Shown: in pieces, positions 34,247-43,815 of the stretch
Position numbering within the stretch: the stretch's first letter is position 1
How the letters are laid out: each line of letters starts with the position of its first letter
NCBI GenBank assembly: GCA_014155875.1
Contig: JACEFZ010025061.1
Span: 310,001-374,000, forward strand
Direction of reading: 5' to 3'
Length of the DNA: 64,000 nucleotides
Source of the DNA: Cepaea nemoralis
Taxonomy: Eukaryota > Mollusca > Gastropoda > Stylommatophora > Helicidae
Notes under the pieces: generated by a model
What the model was told of the DNA's origin: nothing
Seen by the model: the letters and a program-made list of their open reading frames with translations, nothing else
The model's database searches: none
Program-made: the position numbers and the translations under genes

Positions 34247-36290
34247 CAATCCAATCCAATTTTTGGTACGAGTACCCCCTTTCAGCCTTCGAGTTTTCGA
34301 CTTGGCTTTGTAGGGGTATTTATGGTGTAACTTGTAGTTTGTCTTTCGTACTTTGGGCTGCTTGTTGTCAGCTTCCCGGCTTCTGATGAGTTGATTGCGT
34401 TCGATACTATCTTGATGAGGTTTTTCATGTCTGGGCAGAGTCGCGCACTTGTTGAGGCCCGGAATAATTGTGGTCCCATCCCGTCTTATGGTGCTGTTTC
34501 CTTCAGGGAGCTTTACCATAGTTGTCGTCTCTCCTGGTGTTCCTCCTATTTCCCCGTCGTGGGTTGCCATCGAATCTTCTTGGTATTCGGCAGTCGGATC
34601 TTGGTGGTGAGCGATATCGTCCTTCCTCTGTTTCGGCTTCTTCTGTTTGTGCATCTTCTGGTGCGGCTGTCTGGGTCTTGGGCAGGTCAAATATCTCATG
34701 TAGAGTGTCTTCTGTTTTTCGTTTCACTTCTTGTAATTTGGATATCTGTTCTTCATTCTCAGCCTTTAAAGCAGTCATTCGAGCGACATCCTGCTCTATC
34801 TTCTGCTGAACTTGCTTCATTTCGTCCAAGATGCGCTGAAAGGCCGTTATCTGTCTTTCTTGCTTCTTGTCTTTTTTCCCCTCCCTGCTTGATAGCCTTT
34901 GTTCTGTCTCAGCCTGTATAGTAGCCATTCGAGCGGTATCCTGCTCAATCTTCTGCTGAACTTGCTTCGTTTCGTCCAGGATGCGCTACCGCTGAGCGGC
35001 TATTGTCTGAGTCTCTTGCATCTTGTCTTTTTCTTCCTCCATGCGGTTGAACTTTGATCGCAGGTCCTTCAATTGGCCTTCAAGTTGCACTTTGTCGCTT
35101 TTTGTAAGTGGATTGGTGGCCTCGTACTGCCTCCTAGCCTCTTTATAGGGCAGGTTAGTTTTGATGGCGATCTTCATAGCTTCCTTGCTGTCTTGGTGGC
35201 AGGGGCAGCCGAGGTACTGGCACCGTGGTTGCCGAGGCAGTTAGCGCATTTTCTGTTAGTGTTAGGCCTCCTCAAGTCCTTGTCGATCTTTTCATGCTGG
35301 CACTGACTGTATGGATGAGGTCCAGAGCAGTATCTGCAAACCTCAACCTCACTCTTGCAGGTGGCACGGGCGTGCCAAAACTTCTGGCACTTAGAGCACT
35401 GCAGTACTCTCGGTATGTAGTGCTCTGGAACTTAGTCTCGCTTGTCCCATCTGATGTATTGAGGGATCACTCGGTCCTCAGATGTTACTATGACGACTGT
35501 TGAGGGGATGTTGTTCTTTCCGATGATCCTCTCAGCGCTGGTGATCTTGAGTTTCTTGTTCTCCTTTGTCAGCATCTCCCTGATCTGGTCGTTGGTAAGA
35601 TGGGTCTTGACTCGTTTAATGACCCATCGTTTCATCATACTGTATCGGGTGGCCTCCAATAAGATGCCGTGGTGAAGTTTGATGTCGGCCTTCTCTCCTT
35701 GTGCGATTTTCTGCACTTATTGCTGTGGTCTTTGGTTTTTTTGTTGATGGAGACCACTACTCCATCAGGTGTCTTGCGCAGTTGGGCGATGCTGTATCTT
35801 CCCAGCTCGTTTTCCAACAGACTGATTATCTTGTCTGTTGGTAGCGCCGACAGCTTGGCCAAGCTTGTCTGCTTGAGTAGAATTTTGCCGGTGAAGTCTA
35901 CAATAGTAGTAGTAGTTGTTGTTTCCTTCTGGGTGGAGGTCTCTGGTAGTTTGGGCTGCATCTCCTTGGTGTGGTGTTGATAACTTCACGGCTGCTGCTG
36001 GTTTCAGTTGTGGTTTCTGCGACGGGAACGGTTTCAGCTGGTGTAGGAGCAAGACTGCTGTTTGTAGAAATGGGTTCAGCAGTCGCAGCTACACGCCTAG
36101 GCATCAGTCATATATAAGCCCACTTTATGTCGTTATCTAATTAATAGGGCTCGAAGGCATATCCTATCCTATAATAATCTGTACAGCCAGTTTCCGTTAA
36201 TTGGTTCGAAACTAATTTATCCTTGGCTCGACATGGTTGTTGGAGAGATCCAATGCTTGTTTTCATCAGCAACAGAAAATGGCGGCATGA
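34247..36290 (-). pseudogene. LINE ORF1 (zinc-knuckle RNA-binding protein), frameshifted
   Basis: Minus-strand frames in order: 36104-35898 (starts MPRRVAATAEPIS, Ser/Thr/Pro rich); 35961-35635; 35716-35432, with an RRM-like basic fold (IKLHHGILLEATRYSMMKRW); then about 35430-35225, with two CCHC knuckles (CSKCQKFWHARATC and CRYCSGPHPYSQC) and a third partial one. Coiled-coil Glu/Lys-rich and Arg-rich segments follow (35177-34986 and 34928-34503). This is the layout of ORF1 in Jockey-type LINEs. Several frameshifts. The gag-protease LTR element inserted at its 3' side (CAATC). Confidence 0.7.
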
Positions 36291-37130
36291 GAGAAACGTA
36301 CACTCTCATATGCTAAGGCTTAATAAATTCAGTAACGAACTACATTTCAGTGTTGTTAGTGTGAAATGACTTTCAAAAACCCTATTACCCTAATTCATAG
36401 CTTGGTTAAGCTGAAGGCTGGTTGGGAGCCTGCATAATGCATAATGCACTGCGTAATTAATAATTATTGAATTGAGCTGCGAATGTCGATTTTTATTAAA
36501 ATAAATGAAATATTGACACAATCTTAATTCTTATCATTGGACAGTATGAGCTGGAAGGTCGGGGAATTATTTTTAAAGTGTAGACAGTTTAACACTTTAT
36601 TTAAAAGATCTAAGCTTAATGCTGCGGTATTCTGAATTCTTATGATTGTTTTATTCAATGACACAAGTCTAAAATGGCTTTAAAAGTTTAAATATACTTT
36701 GTTCTTATGTATAAATAGGGGTGGTATTCCTTGTTAATTTCCCCCTAGCATTTTATATTTATAAGTTATAGAAGATTCCATGAGTCGTGTGCTCTTAGTA
36801 GTGAGAATAATGCTCACCATGTCATTGCTGGTATTATCAAATGAACGTAATAAATGCTGGAGAAACACCGTTGATTAACTTTGGTTAAGGTAAGAAGATA
36901 TTCAAATATTTATTCCATATGAATATGTATCTGTTTGGATATTGGACAATGAATAATGACATGGGAAGAAAATACAGGAGGTGGAGATTTGGAGTTATTC
37001 TAGAAGAATATTGAGAATGTTAATATTGCCTACAGAGGAGAAACATAAACTTTGAAGTACTGAGAGCTGTAGGTATTATTAAACAGCTTTACAGAGAATT
37101 CTCATATAAATATATATTACCCATCCATCT

Positions 37131-37360
37131 CTGATGTGAGGACCTGCTGGCTGAGTGGTTAGAATGCCGGATTCTCCTTCGGGAGACCCGGGTTCAAATC
37201 CTCGGTAATGTGTGGGATTTTTTTTCTGTCGGGGCAAAAAGAAAATCCTAACCTGCACAGTTTGCGGCGACTGCACTAGCCTGGCGGCCTTAATTCCTCA
37301 GGCTCAAAGACCGTTCCTGCCATACACCGCAAGGTACTATATTGGCAGTAAATGACAGTG
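37131..37360 (+). mobile_element. tRNA-derived SINE (family C) with 12-bp target duplication
   Basis: A box TGGCTGAGTGG (37148-37158), B box GGTTCAAATCC (37191-37201), then a unique body ending GGCAGTAAATGACAGTG. ACCCATCCATCT directly precedes (37119-37130) and follows (37361-37372) the copy. It is not a functional tRNA gene because the presumed acceptor-stem halves do not pair. Confidence 0.9.
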
Positions 37361-37374
37361 ACCCATCCATCTAA

Positions 37375-37470
37375 TAATGAAACATTCATCCAATAATAAC
37401 CCATTTATCCAATAATAACCCATTCATCCAATAATTATGTGTTCATCCAATAATAACCCATTCATCTAAT
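37375..37470. repeat. About 20-bp array (CATCCAATAATAACCCATT)
   Basis: About five units; reverse complement of the array at 10245-10600. Confidence 0.9.
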
Positions 37471-37534
37471 AATAACCATAAGGAAAAGACAAATGACATG
37501 TGTGACATATCAACAGAGAAGGTTGAACTGAAAA

Positions 37535-38285
37535 AAATAGCCTTATTTGAAAACATTACTAGACAAAAGAGGAAGACAGATAAAAATGTATGTGAAGACA
37601 TTACTAGACAAAAGATGAAGACAAAAAATAGTAAGTGAAGACATTACTAGACAAAAGAGGCAGAGGAAGACAGATAAAAGTGTATATAAAGACATTACTA
37701 GACAAAATAGACAGAGGAAGACAGATAAAAGTGTATGTGAAGACATTACTAGATAAAAGAGGAAGACAGATAGAAGTGTATGTGAAGACATTACTAGACA
37801 AAAGAGGAAGACAGATAAAAGTGTATATAAAGACATTAATAGACAGAGGAAGACAGATAAAAGTGTATGTGAAGACATTACTAGACAAAAGAGGAAGACA
37901 GATAGAAGTGTATGTGAAGACATTACTAGACAAAAGAGGAAGACAGATAGAAGTGTATGTGAAGACATTACTAGACAAAAGAGGAAGACAGATAGAAGTG
38001 TATATGAAGACATTACTAGACAAAAGAGGAAGACAGATAGAAGTGTATGTGAAGACATTACTAGACAAGAGAGGAAGACAGATAGAAGTGCATGTGAAGA
38101 CATTACTAGACATAAGAGGAAGACAGATAGAAGTGTATGTGAAGACATTACTAGACAAAAGAGGAAGACAGATAAAAGTATATGTGAAGACATTACTAGA
38201 TAAAAGAGGCAGACAGACAGAAGTGTATGTGAAGACATTACTAGACAAAAGAGGAAGACAGATAAAAGTGTATGTGGACAGTTTA
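37535..38285. repeat. 45-bp minisatellite, about 17 copies
   Basis: The unit contains GTGAAGACATTACTAGACAA and AAGAGGAAGACAGATAGAAG. Because 45 is divisible by three, frames stay open on both strands (up to 251 codons). No gene called. Absent from the left arm. Confidence 0.95.
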
Positions 38286-38459
38286 AGCAGCTGGTCAATG
38301 AGTTGTGTTTAGTTGAATTGAGTTCTCATCTTCAACAGCCAGCAGAGAGTTCCAATATTAATGGTACCAGTAGCAGTCTGATTATGTGTCCGTCTGGCCT
38401 ATGCTTGGAGTCGTGACTGTCAGCCAGATTCTCTGGTCACTCCTTTCATCACCATTCTC

Positions 38460-38710
38460 TCCCAGCAGTGATGATCTACTCATTCTTCTGCACTATACAC
38501 ACAATCCCAGAGGACCCCGGCTATGCCTGCCTTATCATGCACCAATACCCCATCAAGTGGTGCAGACCCAGTCAATCTGTCCGCCTGCTCATTTCCCGCC
38601 ACACCAACATATCCCTGAAAAGAAATCCAACTGATGATCTCTATTTTTGAGTGTTGAATTGAAGCCTGCCACTCTGCCCAAAGCATGCCTGTCTTCACCT
38701 TTCTCATAAT
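38460..38710 (-). pseudogene. LINE RNase H domain fragment
   Basis: The minus-strand frame reads IEIISWISFQGYVGVAGNEQ and then ADRLTGSAPLDG. This is the WVPGHxGxxGNExAD box typical of the RNase H domain at the C-terminus of I/R1/Jockey-type LINEs; the WVPGH part is altered to WISFQGY. Truncated. Confidence 0.7.
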
Positions 38711-38969
38711 ACTGTTTTAGTCCATTACAATTACGTCATGCATGTGCTGTTTGTCCTCCAACCAAGCAGAATGCTCCTGTAACTGCCTCTTCTCTTCACC
38801 TTCTCTCTTTGCTGGATGTTGAAAATGACATCGAGCACAGAGCATGCACTCCATAGCTCCGACTACAAAGCTGGACCTGACTTATAATAAACAACACCCA
38901 CATCATCGATAAATCACACAACAGAGAACATTTGGAGTTTCATGATCACCAATCTCTGCTCCAGATTGT

Positions 38970-39125
38970 TAAGTTAGTTGCATGTCCATTACAGAACAAT
39001 CACCGCATCATTTATTGTCTGTTTGTGACTTACTGGGCAATGTTAGTTCAGTAGTTTCCATTGCTTTCTGAATGGCTGATGCCTCATGCCATCATAATCA
39101 CTGCAAATGGATTTTGAACCCTCCA
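38970..39125 (-). mobile_element. SINE family A, truncated
   Basis: Blocks TTAGTTGCATGTCCATTACA, GGGCAATGTTAGTTCAGTAG and TTTCCATTGCTTTCTGAATG. Head end missing. Confidence 0.8.
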
Positions 39126-39154
39126 CTCGGTATAACTTCAGATTAATATAATAA

Positions 39155-39375
39155 AAGTTAGTTGCATATCCTTTACAATATGTTGCAGTCAACTCCAGTA
39201 TTTTTTGCCTGTTTGGGATTTCTGGGCAAGTTTACATTCAGTAGTTTGCCATTGCTTTCTGAATGATTGGCACTAATACCATTGTATGGAAACCAATACA
39301 AGACAGTCTTTTTCCAAATCGTTCGCAGCTGTTTTTAGAATATGGTATGTGGGATTACGTATTGCATTCGATAGA
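39155..39375 (-). mobile_element. SINE family A
   Basis: Blocks TTAGTTGCATATCCTTTACA, GGGCAAGTTTACATTCAGTA, TCGCAGCTG and TATGGTATGTGGGATTACGT. The A-box end is degenerate. Confidence 0.8.
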
Positions 39376-39739
39376 GCTGACTTCAGATTAGGTATCTAAA
39401 AAAGAAGATCTGTCTATCTGTTATCTGTCACCAAAATTGTCGTTTAAAAAAGTCTTTTTTCTGTTAGAATTTGTTGGAGTTGATGTCGATTATCTTCAGC
39501 CAAATAATTAAAATAACATGGAACAAAAGAAAAAGCAGCGGCTGCAGCAGGATATATCAATGTGAATTGCAAACAATTAGGTATATTTATCTCCTGCGAA
39601 AAGACGAGACATACTAGACACAGACACGGTGTACGTACCTTACAGAGACTTCCATCTTACACAGATGAATACAAAGTGTGACTTATTAAAACACATAAAC
39701 AATCAATAAATATATAATACTGAAGTATTAAAATGAAAC

Positions 39740-39830
39740 AATAAGTATTATAGAACAACAAGGCACGATCGACGTTTCAGTTCTACGACCTTTGTCAAGA
39801 ACAGGACAACACAAACAGATAAAAAGCTAA
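39740..39830 (-). mobile_element. Possible Penelope-like element terminus
   Basis: On the minus strand TTCTTGACAAAGGTCGTAGA, then ACTGAAACGTCGATCGTGCC and TTGTTGTTCTATAATACTT. The 'GACAAAGGTC...GAAACGTCG' wording is familiar from Penelope-like element ends; this is from memory of the family and not tested. No GIY-YIG or RT frame nearby. Confidence 0.4.
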
Positions 39831-39944
39831 ATAAAACACAAAATAAACATTAAATTAAGCACAGCTTCTTGTTGACATGAGAGAAATGATTATGGTGGTT
39901 TGAAACGGTTTAGAAAGGTGCTCTTGGGCTACAAAGACTAGGGA

Positions 39945-40030
39945 AAGCAAACATGCTACCTTGTAGGTAGACTGGGGACAGTCAAAGGTTAGGGAAAGCA
40001 AACCCAAAATAATACCTGTCGAAGCCATAG
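39945..40030 (-). repeat. Unexpanded satellite locus (one to two 51-bp units)
   Basis: The minus strand reads TTTGCTTTCCCTAACCTTTG, ACTGTCCCCAGTCTACCTAC, AAGGTAGCATGTTTGCTTTC. This is the same unit as the 5-kb satellite and sits at the same place in the arm. Confidence 0.9.
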
Positions 40031-40727
40031 GCTTGAGGAAACAGTGCAACATAACTCAACTACTGATGTATTTTTGTTAGAAAAATAAAAACAAATCTTT
40101 TATTAAAATAATGTTCAAGATGCAGAGGATCATTTTATTGCCCATATTTTTATATAATATTGTTTTTGTGTAAACACATACTGACACCTTGCCATCTTGA
40201 CAAACGATAGTTTGTTACATTGTGCTTAAAAAAAAAAAAAAGGCATAATAACTAAAAACCATGGTGGGGACCATATATGGAGTTATACCTCTCTATAGCA
40301 CAAACCCTGGGCTGATTTGTAGCGACCATATGTTGCCCATGCAGCATGATCCCTCTCTCTCGGCCTGCCTAGTTTACTCCAGATGAAAGTTAACACCAAT
40401 ACACCTAGAACATTGCAAGCTGCAGAAGTTGCGAGATCAGCAAAGCGATGCTCTAGCTGTCTGCCTGTCAGAGCTTCAATCCTAGACCAGATGCCAACCA
40501 AGACTTTGGGCCTGGTCTGCCCTGCCATGACATTTAGTCTTTAGGTTGCATTTTCTCGCACTGTGTAAACATTATAAACACATAAGTGAAATTATGAACA
40601 GTTTTGAACATAATAAATAATACCATGATCAAATGAAATCGATCAGCCATATGTACACAAAAGTGCACAAGGAAAAATCTGGTTAGTATGAAGTATGACA
40701 TCTGTTTGTGATTTTTCTTCTCCACAG

Positions 40728-40905
40728 TGATGCTAACTTTAGAGAAAGCCATTCAGAAATTGATCAGTACACAATGGCTAGAGTATCACCAACAGAGACC
40801 ATGCCACGGAAAGCATCAACTGCTGTGGCACGACGCAGCCTTCACTACGAGGAAAAGGCTCCAGAAGATGAAGATCAGGCTGGGTATTTGAATTTTGACC
40901 TTGCA
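40728..40905 (+). CDS. Candidate internal exon of an unrecognised gene (right-arm copy)
   Basis: Bounded by a pyrimidine-rich acceptor (TTTTTCTTCTCCACAG, ending at 40727) and a GTAAGT donor (40906-40911). After one base it reads 59 open codons: DANFRESHSEIDQY first, then an ATG-containing MPRKASTAVAR segment and an acidic APEDEDQAG segment, ending in phase 0. The left-arm homologue (3735-3845) shares both splice sites and the GKAST/DDED core but lacks a middle segment. Not recognised. The downstream partner is 41512-41625. Confidence 0.4.
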
Positions 40906-40954
40906 GTAAGTGAAGGTTTTATTTTCTTTAGTTTAGTCTTCCTCTTTTGTGTCT

Positions 40955-41155
40955 TTGCCCTGTTTAATGCTGGGCATATGCTGTTTCACTTACCTACTGA
41001 CTCAGTGGTCTTTGCTCTGTTTAATGCTGGGCATATGCTGTTTCACTTACCTACTGACTCAGTGGTCTTTGCTCTGTTTAATGCTGGGCATATACTCTCC
41101 CCTGCCTGCTGACTCGATGGTCTTTGCCCTGTTTAATTCTGGGCATATACTGTCT
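40955..41155. repeat. 57-bp intronic minisatellite, about 4 copies
   Basis: The unit contains TGTTTAATGCTGGGCATATG and CTACTGACTCAGTGGTCTTT. The left arm carries about two copies at 3605-3690. It lies between the two candidate exons. Confidence 0.9.
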
Positions 41156-41511
41156 TGCCAACTATCTCCCACTTAATCCAAACATTAGAAACAACTTATG
41201 CTCACTCAATGGCAAGCTTTCAAATGTATTCTCTCTACCAATATAGTTTAGTCAATTGCTGGGATCTGTGAGAAGTTTGAAAGCTGTTTCTATTACCTGG
41301 ACTGTTATACAGAATACTGTATTCAATAAACAATAATCGACTGCTAAAATATTTTAAAGCCTTATATATCAGTGAATTCCAGCTATTACTATGTTCACAG
41401 GAGAACTTACTGCTAAGTGTTAGACTTCTGTGGATATAACATTCTATACAATCATGCAATGTCAGCCACGATGTATATCATATTTCAACCAATTATTCAT
41501 TTTTTCTGCAG

Positions 41512-41625
41512 CATGCACCTGACAAGATGCAGCGAATTATGTCAGGGAAGAAATCGTGCAACCTGTTATTTATGGCTTCTTTGGTTAAATGTTATTCAGA
41601 AGTCAAGGATGTCATTACTTTCTAA
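41512..41625 (+). CDS. Candidate terminal exon (right-arm copy)
   Basis: Acceptor TTTTTTCTGCAG ends at 41511. 37 codons (HAPDKMQRIM at the start, KCYSEVKDVITF at the end) and TAA follow. Same 114-bp length, phase and stop as 3461-3574. The first half differs from the left copy by compensating indels. Confidence 0.35.
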   Translation, partial: HAPDKMQRIMSGKKSCNLLFMASLVKCYSEVKDVITF

Positions 41626-42264
41626 GTAGGACAATGACTTGATAACCTCATTAGATTTATGGGTAATAAAATGCTAGAAATCACCAAGCTGACATGGCTG
41701 TTTCATAATAAACTCTTCCTTTTGGAACATAGCTACTTGTATTTCATGCTCAGTATCTAAGCCACTTCAGGTAGCTTGGCTGATTGATCAGTCTGTAAAG
41801 GATAACTTTCTTTGCACACACAGATACCTTAATAAGTGCTCTAGTCTTCTCCCATAGATCACACAAGGAGGTTTTAAACAAAGTACACAAACCCTGTAAC
41901 AGCTGTAAGGATATAGTTGTATGTGTACAAGAACAACATCACATATGTTGTTCTTGTTGTGGGTAGATGGTGTAATCTTGACATTTAGCCTGGGCCTATT
42001 CAACCTGGCAGGCACATTAGTGAAGCTGATATGGAACAAGCGATGATAATGTCATGAGCACATTCAGACGAGGGTTTGATGTCTAGGCTCATCGCCGGCT
42101 AAGTGAGGGAAAGATTTGGCCATCTATTCCTACATGCATTCAGGCCAACAAAATGTGATGGCGCTGTCACATTACAGACCTATAGGAGGACACCACTTTG
42201 GGACAGTTTTTGTTTTAGAACGTAGCTTCTAGTATTTCTGACTCAATATCCAAGCCTCCCCAGG

Positions 42265-42490
42265 TGTCTTGGCTGGTTGATTGATCTGTAAAGATCTTGG
42301 CTGGTTGATTGGACTGTAAAGATCTTGGCTGGTTGATTGGTCTGTGAAGATCTTAGCCATTTGATTGGTCTGTAAAGATCTTAGCCACTTGATTGGTCTG
42401 TAAAGATCTTAGCCACTTGATTAGTCTGTAAAGATCTTGGCCGGTTGATTGGTCTGTAAAGATCTTGGCCGGTTGATTGATCTGTAAAGG
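42265..42490. repeat. 28-bp array, reverse complement of 2668-2852
   Basis: About eight copies of a unit containing GGTTGATTGGTCTGTAAAGA. Some carry CACTTGATTGG. Outer end of the right arm. Confidence 0.92.
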
Positions 42491-42600
42491 GCAACTTTCT
42501 TTGGCACACAAAGAAACTTCATTAAGAGCTCCAGTTTACTCCCATACATTACATCAGAAATTTCTAAACACAGTTTTGCCCATGCGTTACCAGGGCCCAT
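42480..42600 (+). repeat. Second copy of the arm module (start)
   Basis: GTAAAGGGCAACTTTCTTTG through the TTAAGAGCTCCAG region repeats 41795-41890, so the module following the exons is tandemly duplicated. It continues, with insertions, through the 62-65-bp array to 47510. Confidence 0.7.
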
Positions 42601-42790
42601 AAGGGAAGCAGAGAATAATAACACTACCATACATGTCCTAAGAGGTGACTAAGGAGGGTTGGCATAAGGCTGCATACCTACCTCATCCCATAGAAAGCTA
42701 CAGGCACAAAATCTAACCATTCATGAACAAGCTTACAAAGGATTTGGCATGAGTGGGTTGAGGGTTAATGCTCCATTAGGAAATGACAGG
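42600..42790 (+). repeat. Dispersed repeat shared with 55260-55430
   Basis: Common stretches include CATAGAAA followed by ACAAAATCTAACC or CAAAGCCCAGCC, and CATGAACAAG followed by AAAG. Family unknown. Confidence 0.5.
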
Positions 42791-42799
42791 CAGCAGAAG

Positions 42800-42952
42800 G
42801 AAGTGGAAACAGTACACAAACTCTGAATTTATATGTGGATATAAATGTATGTGCATACAACAGCTAGGTTCTAAACACAGCACACACACTGTATAACAGC
42901 CACAAGGATATAACTGTATGTGTGTACAACAGCTATGTTCTGAACACAGTAG
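42800..42952. repeat. 62-65-bp array, left part (interrupted by LINE)
   Basis: The unit contains ACAGCTAGGTTCTAAACACA and GTACACAAACTGTATAACAC. It is the amplified form of the module segment seen singly at 41880-41935. Confidence 0.9.
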
Positions 42953-42968
42953 TAGTAGTAGGCCTCTT

Positions 42969-43756
42969 TCAGTCCTGAAGGACTATAGAGTTGTGCCGCT
43001 TGGGAGGTGCCTGGCAGCACCGCTGGTGACTGTATAGTCCAATTCGAGAATGACAATCTCTGTCACAGTTTCCGCATCTGTGAGACGAGGCAAGTCCCGC
43101 AGTAAGTGACTGCTCTTTGAGCCTGTGCCGTCTCTCCTCAGTTTTTACATCTCTTCTCCAGGAGCATCTGTCTGTTGCAACTCTCTCCCACGTGTCTGGA
43201 TCTATTCCAATGGTTTTCATATCTTGTTTACACACATCCCTATATCGCATTTGGGGTCTTCCGGTTGGCCTCTTTCCTGTGGCTAGTTCTCCGTAAAGGA
43301 GATCTTTGGGAATACGTTCGTCCTCCATTCGAGATACGTGGCCCAACCACCGGAGGCGTCTCTGCTTGAGGAGGGTGTGCACTGTGGTAATATCTGCTCT
43401 TTCAAGCACCTGTTTGTTTGTTATGTGGTCTTTCCATGTTATGCCCAGGATACGTCTCAGACATCTTATGTGGAAGGAATTCAACTTCCTTTCCTGTCTT
43501 GAGTACAGGGTCCAGGATTCAGACCCGTAGAGTAGTTGTAAGCTTTTGTACGCTCTGTTAGTCTATTATTCTCCCAAACTCTTTTAGCTAGCCTGGAAAA
43601 TGTTGTGGCTGCCTTTCCAATGCGTCTGTCGATTTCTGTCTCTAATGAAAGATTATCTGATATTGTCGATCCCAGATACACAAAATCGTGGACGACTTTC
43701 AATTCATAATTAGAGATTTTGATTGACGGAGGCGCATCAGCATCTTGTTCCATCAC
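42969..43756 (-). pseudogene. LINE ORF2 C-terminal part with zinc finger
   Basis: Two frames (43756-43481 and 43484-42969). The first has FVYLGSTISDNLSLETEIDR and RIGKAATTFSRL. The second has SFHIRCLRRILGITWKDHIT, RLRWLGHVSRMEDERIPKDL and a C-terminal finger CGNCDRDCHSRIGLYSHQRC. The same order and finger are found in the plus-strand copy at 50436-51490. Confidence 0.88.
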
Positions 43757-43815
43757 CTGTGTTTTATTTAAGCTAATGGTGAGCCCAAAGTCTTTGCAGG
43801 CAGCTGCAAAACGAT

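Larger units (their letters stand above)
36385..42530. repeat. Right arm of the inverted duplication
   Basis: Reverse-complement counterpart of 2668-11735, in collinear order. It carries insertions absent from the left arm: a SINE with target duplication (37131-37360), a 45-bp array (37535-38285), a LINE RNase H fragment and two SINEs (38970-39375). Its satellite locus holds only one to two units. Confidence 0.8.

Noticed and set aside
37142..37213. Functional tRNA gene
   Set aside because: A and B boxes are present, but the ends do not form an acceptor stem and the copy continues into a SINE body bounded by a target duplication.
37543..38312. Overlapping 214-251 codon frames on both strands
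   Set aside because: They are produced by the 45-bp array (15 codons per unit). Open frames on both strands at once and no ATG context argue against coding.
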